A DNA stretch of 56,265 bases from Nanobdellota archaeon (GTDB lineage Archaea > Nanobdellota > Nanobdellia > Parvarchaeales > Parvarchaeaceae): assembly GCA_021791655.1 (NCBI GenBank), contig JAJYWD010000004.1, positions 1 through 56,265 of the forward strand, written 5' to 3'. A program made the translations under genes and the position numbers. The notes below the pieces were generated by a model. That model did not search any database. It was not told the DNA's origin and saw nothing but the letters and a program-made list of their open reading frames with translations. Shown here one piece after another: positions 53,898-56,265 of the stretch. Each line of letters opens with the position of its first letter. Within the stretch, counting starts at the first letter, position 1.

Positions 53898-54899
53898 ATG
53901 TTCGATGCGATAAGGAAAAAACTGAAAGATTCACTGACAACTCTACAGCAAACTTTTTCAAAGGTTGACAGATTAGAAAAAGAAGCAAAGGCAATAAGGC
54001 TGGAGGAAAGGCAGCCGGAGGAAGAGCGTGAGGAAGGGGTAAAGAGCCGCTCGCTTCTGAGACATAAGATCACAGAGAACGAAATATCTCGCGTTTACGG
54101 CATCATAAGTGACGCCATGCTGGAAAACGGTGTAGCTGCTTCGGTCTTGGAAGAAATCCATAAGGATCTTTTGATAAAGCTTCACGGGACCGAGGTGCCG
54201 GTTCTAGGCGTAAATAAAGCCATAGACATTGCTATCAGGGATTCGATTTTGTCGATATTGATAGAAGAACCAAAAGATAAATTGTTGGAGAAGATTAAGT
54301 CGAAAAAACCATATGTTATCCTTTTCATTGGGGTAAATGGCGCAGGCAAGACTACTACAATCGCTAAGGTCGCGAAATTCCTTATCGACAAAGGTCTCAA
54401 GCCGGTGGCAGCAGCCGGAGATACTTTCAGGGCAGCATCTATAGAGCAGCTGGAAATCCACTGCAGAAAACTCGGTATGGATATTGTCAAAAGCAAATAC
54501 GGTGCAGACCCGGCATCTGTCGCGTTCGATGCGATTAGCCACGCGAAGAAATCTAACTTAGATGTGGTCTTGATAGATACGGCCGGCAGGAGCGACATTA
54601 ACAAGAATCTAATAGAAGAACTAAAGAAACTTAAAAAAGTAAGCAAGCCAGACCTTACCATATTCGTGGGCGATGCGCTTACCGGGGCTGATGCTGTGAA
54701 CCAGGCGAAGATATTCGATGGCGACATCGGAATAGACGGGACAATCCTTTCGAAATCGGATGTGGATAAGAAGGGCGGCGCGGTGCTCTCAATTTCTTAC
54801 ATGACCAAAAAACCAATAATCTTTCTGGGTACAGGCCAGGGGTACGACGATCTTATCCCCTTCGATAAAAAGAAGACTGTAGAATTTATCCTTCCTTGA
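53898..54899 (+). CDS. ftsY: Signal recognition particle receptor FtsY
   Basis: An SRP-GTPase docking SRP at the membrane. N-domain helices, then the G domain: GVNGAGKTTTIAKVAKF (P-loop), DTFRAASIEQL, VLIDTAGRSD, SKSD (in place of TKxD), and the closing GTGQGYDDLIPF. At 333 residues it is compact, with a short charged leader instead of a long acidic N-terminus. Confidence 0.95.
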   Translation: MFDAIRKKLKDSLTTLQQTFSKVDRLEKEAKAIRLEERQPEEEREEGVKSRSLLRHKITENEISRVYGIISDAMLENGVAASVLEEIHKDLLIKLHGTEVPVLGVNKAIDIAIRDSILSILIEEPKDKLLEKIKSKKPYVILFIGVNGAGKTTTIAKVAKFLIDKGLKPVAAAGDTFRAASIEQLEIHCRKLGMDIVKSKYGADPASVAFDAISHAKKSNLDVVLIDTAGRSDINKNLIEELKKLKKVSKPDLTIFVGDALTGADAVNQAKIFDGDIGIDGTILSKSDVDKKGGAVLSISYMTKKPIIFLGTGQGYDDLIPFDKKKTVEFILP

Positions 54900-54921
54900 G
54901 GCAATCAATCTAGAATGTCCA

Positions 54922-55257
54922 TCACGGTAACTGGTACGAAATAGAATACGTGTCGCCGGATATGACAATTGCACTCGTACTGCTGAAATTATACTGCGGG
55001 AAGTAGGTGGAGCCAAAAATGCCAACTACGTCGGAAAAAAAGGCCGATGCGCCGCCGGTTGCACCCGAACCCTTTAGTGCCGTATACTGTTTTAGCAGGT
55101 TTTGGGATGTCCCGAGAGCAGCAGACGATGCGGTTTGTATGGCGTTGATGTTGGCATTGGTCACAAGGTTCGCATACTCAAAGTTGAACAATTCCAGAAC
55201 AGCCAATACCACCAACAGCAAAAAGAACAGCGTTACAAATTGTCCCTTTGCGTCCAT
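54922..55257 (-). CDS. Pilin-like or FlaF/G-type small membrane protein
   Basis: 111 residues. N-terminal KGQFVTLFFLLLVVLAVLEL resembles a class III/prepilin signal, then an extracellular small domain with an SQNLLKQYTALKGSG helix and beta strands. It is convergent with ftsY and divergent from elp3. The function is not clear; a minor pilin is a fair guess. Confidence 0.5.
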   Translation of the reverse strand: MDAKGQFVTLFFLLLVVLAVLELFNFEYANLVTNANINAIQTASSAALGTSQNLLKQYTALKGSGATGGASAFFSDVVGIFGSTYFPQYNFSSTSAIVISGDTYSISYQLP

Positions 55258-55321
55258 AGAATTTATAGTGATGCCAGAATTTATAAGTGGCGACTGAATA
55301 CTAATCTTAGCGTTTAATAAT

Positions 55322-56265
55322 ATGAGCGAAGAAAATACCGATCAAATAAACATGTTCAAAGAGCTTCTGTCCGACGGCAGTACGGACTCCATAAAGGAGT
55401 TCAACATTAAAAAGAGGATATTGACTGCGAAGTTACATCTCGATGTAGCACCCAAGAACAGTGAGATAATGGCTACGCTGTCCGAAGACGAGAGGGCCAC
55501 GTTCGGTCGCTTGCTAAGGTCAAAACCCATCAGAAACCTGTCCGGCGTGTCGGTTGTTACAGTCATGACAAAACCCTTCCCTTGTCCGCACGGAGTGTGT
55601 GTTTTCTGTCCAGGAGGCCCGCGTTACGGCACACCACAAAGTTATACCGGAAAAGAGCCAGCGGCGCGAAGGGCGTCTAGGAACCACTATGACCCGTACA
55701 GACAAGTCAGCGCAAGGCTGAAACATTACACATATCTCGGTTATCCGCCGGATAAAATTGAATTAATAGTGATAGGCGGAACCTTTACGACGCTACCTAA
55801 GGATTATATGCGTGCGTTTGTGACTGAACTTTATCGCGCACTTAACGACTTTCCAAGTTTTAATCAGCGAAAAGCCACGGGTACGTTGCAGGAGGAGAAA
55901 AATGAAAACGAACGCGCGAAAGCCAGATGCGTAGCCTTTGCTGTCGAGACAAAACCTGAGCGGTGCAAGGAAGAAGACATAAAGCTTTTGCTGGAACTCG
56001 GGGTCACAAGGGTAGAGATTGGCGTCCAGAGCCTTTTTGATGATGTCCTTAAATTCGCTAACAGGGGACACGATGTCAAGGACGTTGTCCAGGCCACGTC
56101 TTCTCTCAGACAAAACGGTTACAAGACGGGCTACCACATAATGCTCAATCTCCCGAAATCCGACATAGACCGGGATAAGGAGACCATCCGTAGAGTTTAT
56201 GAGGACGAAGACTTCATGCCAGATTCCCTGAAGATTTATCCAACGCTCGTGCTTGCGGGCACCGG
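55322..56265 (+). CDS. elp3: Elp3 radical-SAM tRNA acetyltransferase, 5' part
   Basis: The frame runs off the window end. The radical SAM signature is CPHGVCVFC (C88, C93, C96) in the Elp3 context (KPFPCPHG, then GGPRYGTPQSYTGKEPAARR), with VIGGTFTTLP and VETKPERC further on. The C-terminal acetyltransferase domain lies outside. Elp3 installs cm5U-type modification on wobble uridine of tRNA. Confidence 0.93.
   Translation, partial: MSEENTDQINMFKELLSDGSTDSIKEFNIKKRILTAKLHLDVAPKNSEIMATLSEDERATFGRLLRSKPIRNLSGVSVVTVMTKPFPCPHGVCVFCPGGPRYGTPQSYTGKEPAARRASRNHYDPYRQVSARLKHYTYLGYPPDKIELIVIGGTFTTLPKDYMRAFVTELYRALNDFPSFNQRKATGTLQEEKNENERAKARCVAFAVETKPERCKEEDIKLLLELGVTRVEIGVQSLFDDVLKFANRGHDVKDVVQATSSLRQNGYKTGYHIMLNLPKSDIDRDKETIRRVYEDEDFMPDSLKIYPTLVLAGT

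Noticed and set aside
1-56265. CRISPR arrays, prophage or integrase
   Set aside because: I saw no regularly spaced direct repeats, Cas-like proteins, integrase or phage structural genes in any frame examined.

Overview
The window is archaeal. It encodes TATA-binding protein, RNA polymerase subunit P, archaeal-type ribosomal proteins (eS17, eS19, eL31, eL39, eL43, uL16/L10e, uL13, uS9), KEOPS Pcc1, prefoldin alpha and beta, a Sec61-beta-type translocon subunit, Cbf5, RNase P subunit 4 and archaeal-type aminoacyl-tRNA synthetases. Many surface proteins carry a class III (pilin-type, QSALEY) signal. That, together with very compact operons, leaderless starts behind TATA boxes and short BHB introns, suggests a DPANN-type archaeon, perhaps Micrarchaeota. 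The lineage is an inference; no marker tree was run.

Layout. 1-2.4 kb: the 3' end of a pilin-headed LamG surface protein, then cbf5 interrupted by an apparent 12-nt BHB intron at its catalytic motif, an intron-bearing tRNA and debris of a LamG gene. 2.4-6 kb: a flippase/glycosyltransferase fusion, an AlaX-like editing protein, uracil-DNA glycosylase and a DUF1059 protein. 6-13.7 kb: a collapsed pilin-LamG copy, proS, a methyltransferase, a PRC-barrel protein, rps17e, tRNA-Thr, a NicO-like membrane protein, an RqcH/NFACT protein and a GlcNAc-1-P transferase-like enzyme, then tRNA-Gln. 13.7-19.3 kb: an accessory AT-rich stretch with two YVTN beta-propeller surface proteins, a HAD pseudogene and a DUF4382-like exoprotein.

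19.3-33.7 kb: a housekeeping block with rpl10e, a PduO-type adenosyltransferase, a GH15 enzyme, VKOR, TBP, ileS, prs, alaS, mdh, tmk and an rpl37ae-rpoP-pcc1-pfdB operon, with a ppsA fragment between tmk and pfdB. 33.7-41 kb: IS200/IS605-type debris, a membrane-anchored winged-helix sensor, an Hjc-like nuclease, secG/Sec61-beta, a nitroreductase, tRNA-Ala with a 12-nt intron, rpl13-rps9, three pilin-headed surface proteins and a decayed nuoA. 41-45.2 kb: a translationally coupled pair, a membrane LonB-like protein that has lost its ATPase and protease catalytic residues, followed by an HExxH membrane protein. 45.3-56.3 kb: tRNA-Phe, a V4R-like protein, a DUF929 protein, gltX, then the rnp4-rps19e-pdcd5-rpl39e-rpl31e-pfdA-ftsY cluster, and the 5' part of elp3.

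Most notable: (1) cbf5 and tRNA-Ala carry 12-nt introns with the same predicted fold (4-bp central helix, 8-nt loop, cleavage in a 3-nt bulge), and removal from cbf5 restores the GTLDP catalytic motif exactly. (2) The dead-Lon plus HExxH membrane pair looks like an undescribed membrane system. (3) A dispersed pilin-type family has a conserved head joined to different C-terminal cargo modules, with near-identical DNA in the heads and several decayed copies.
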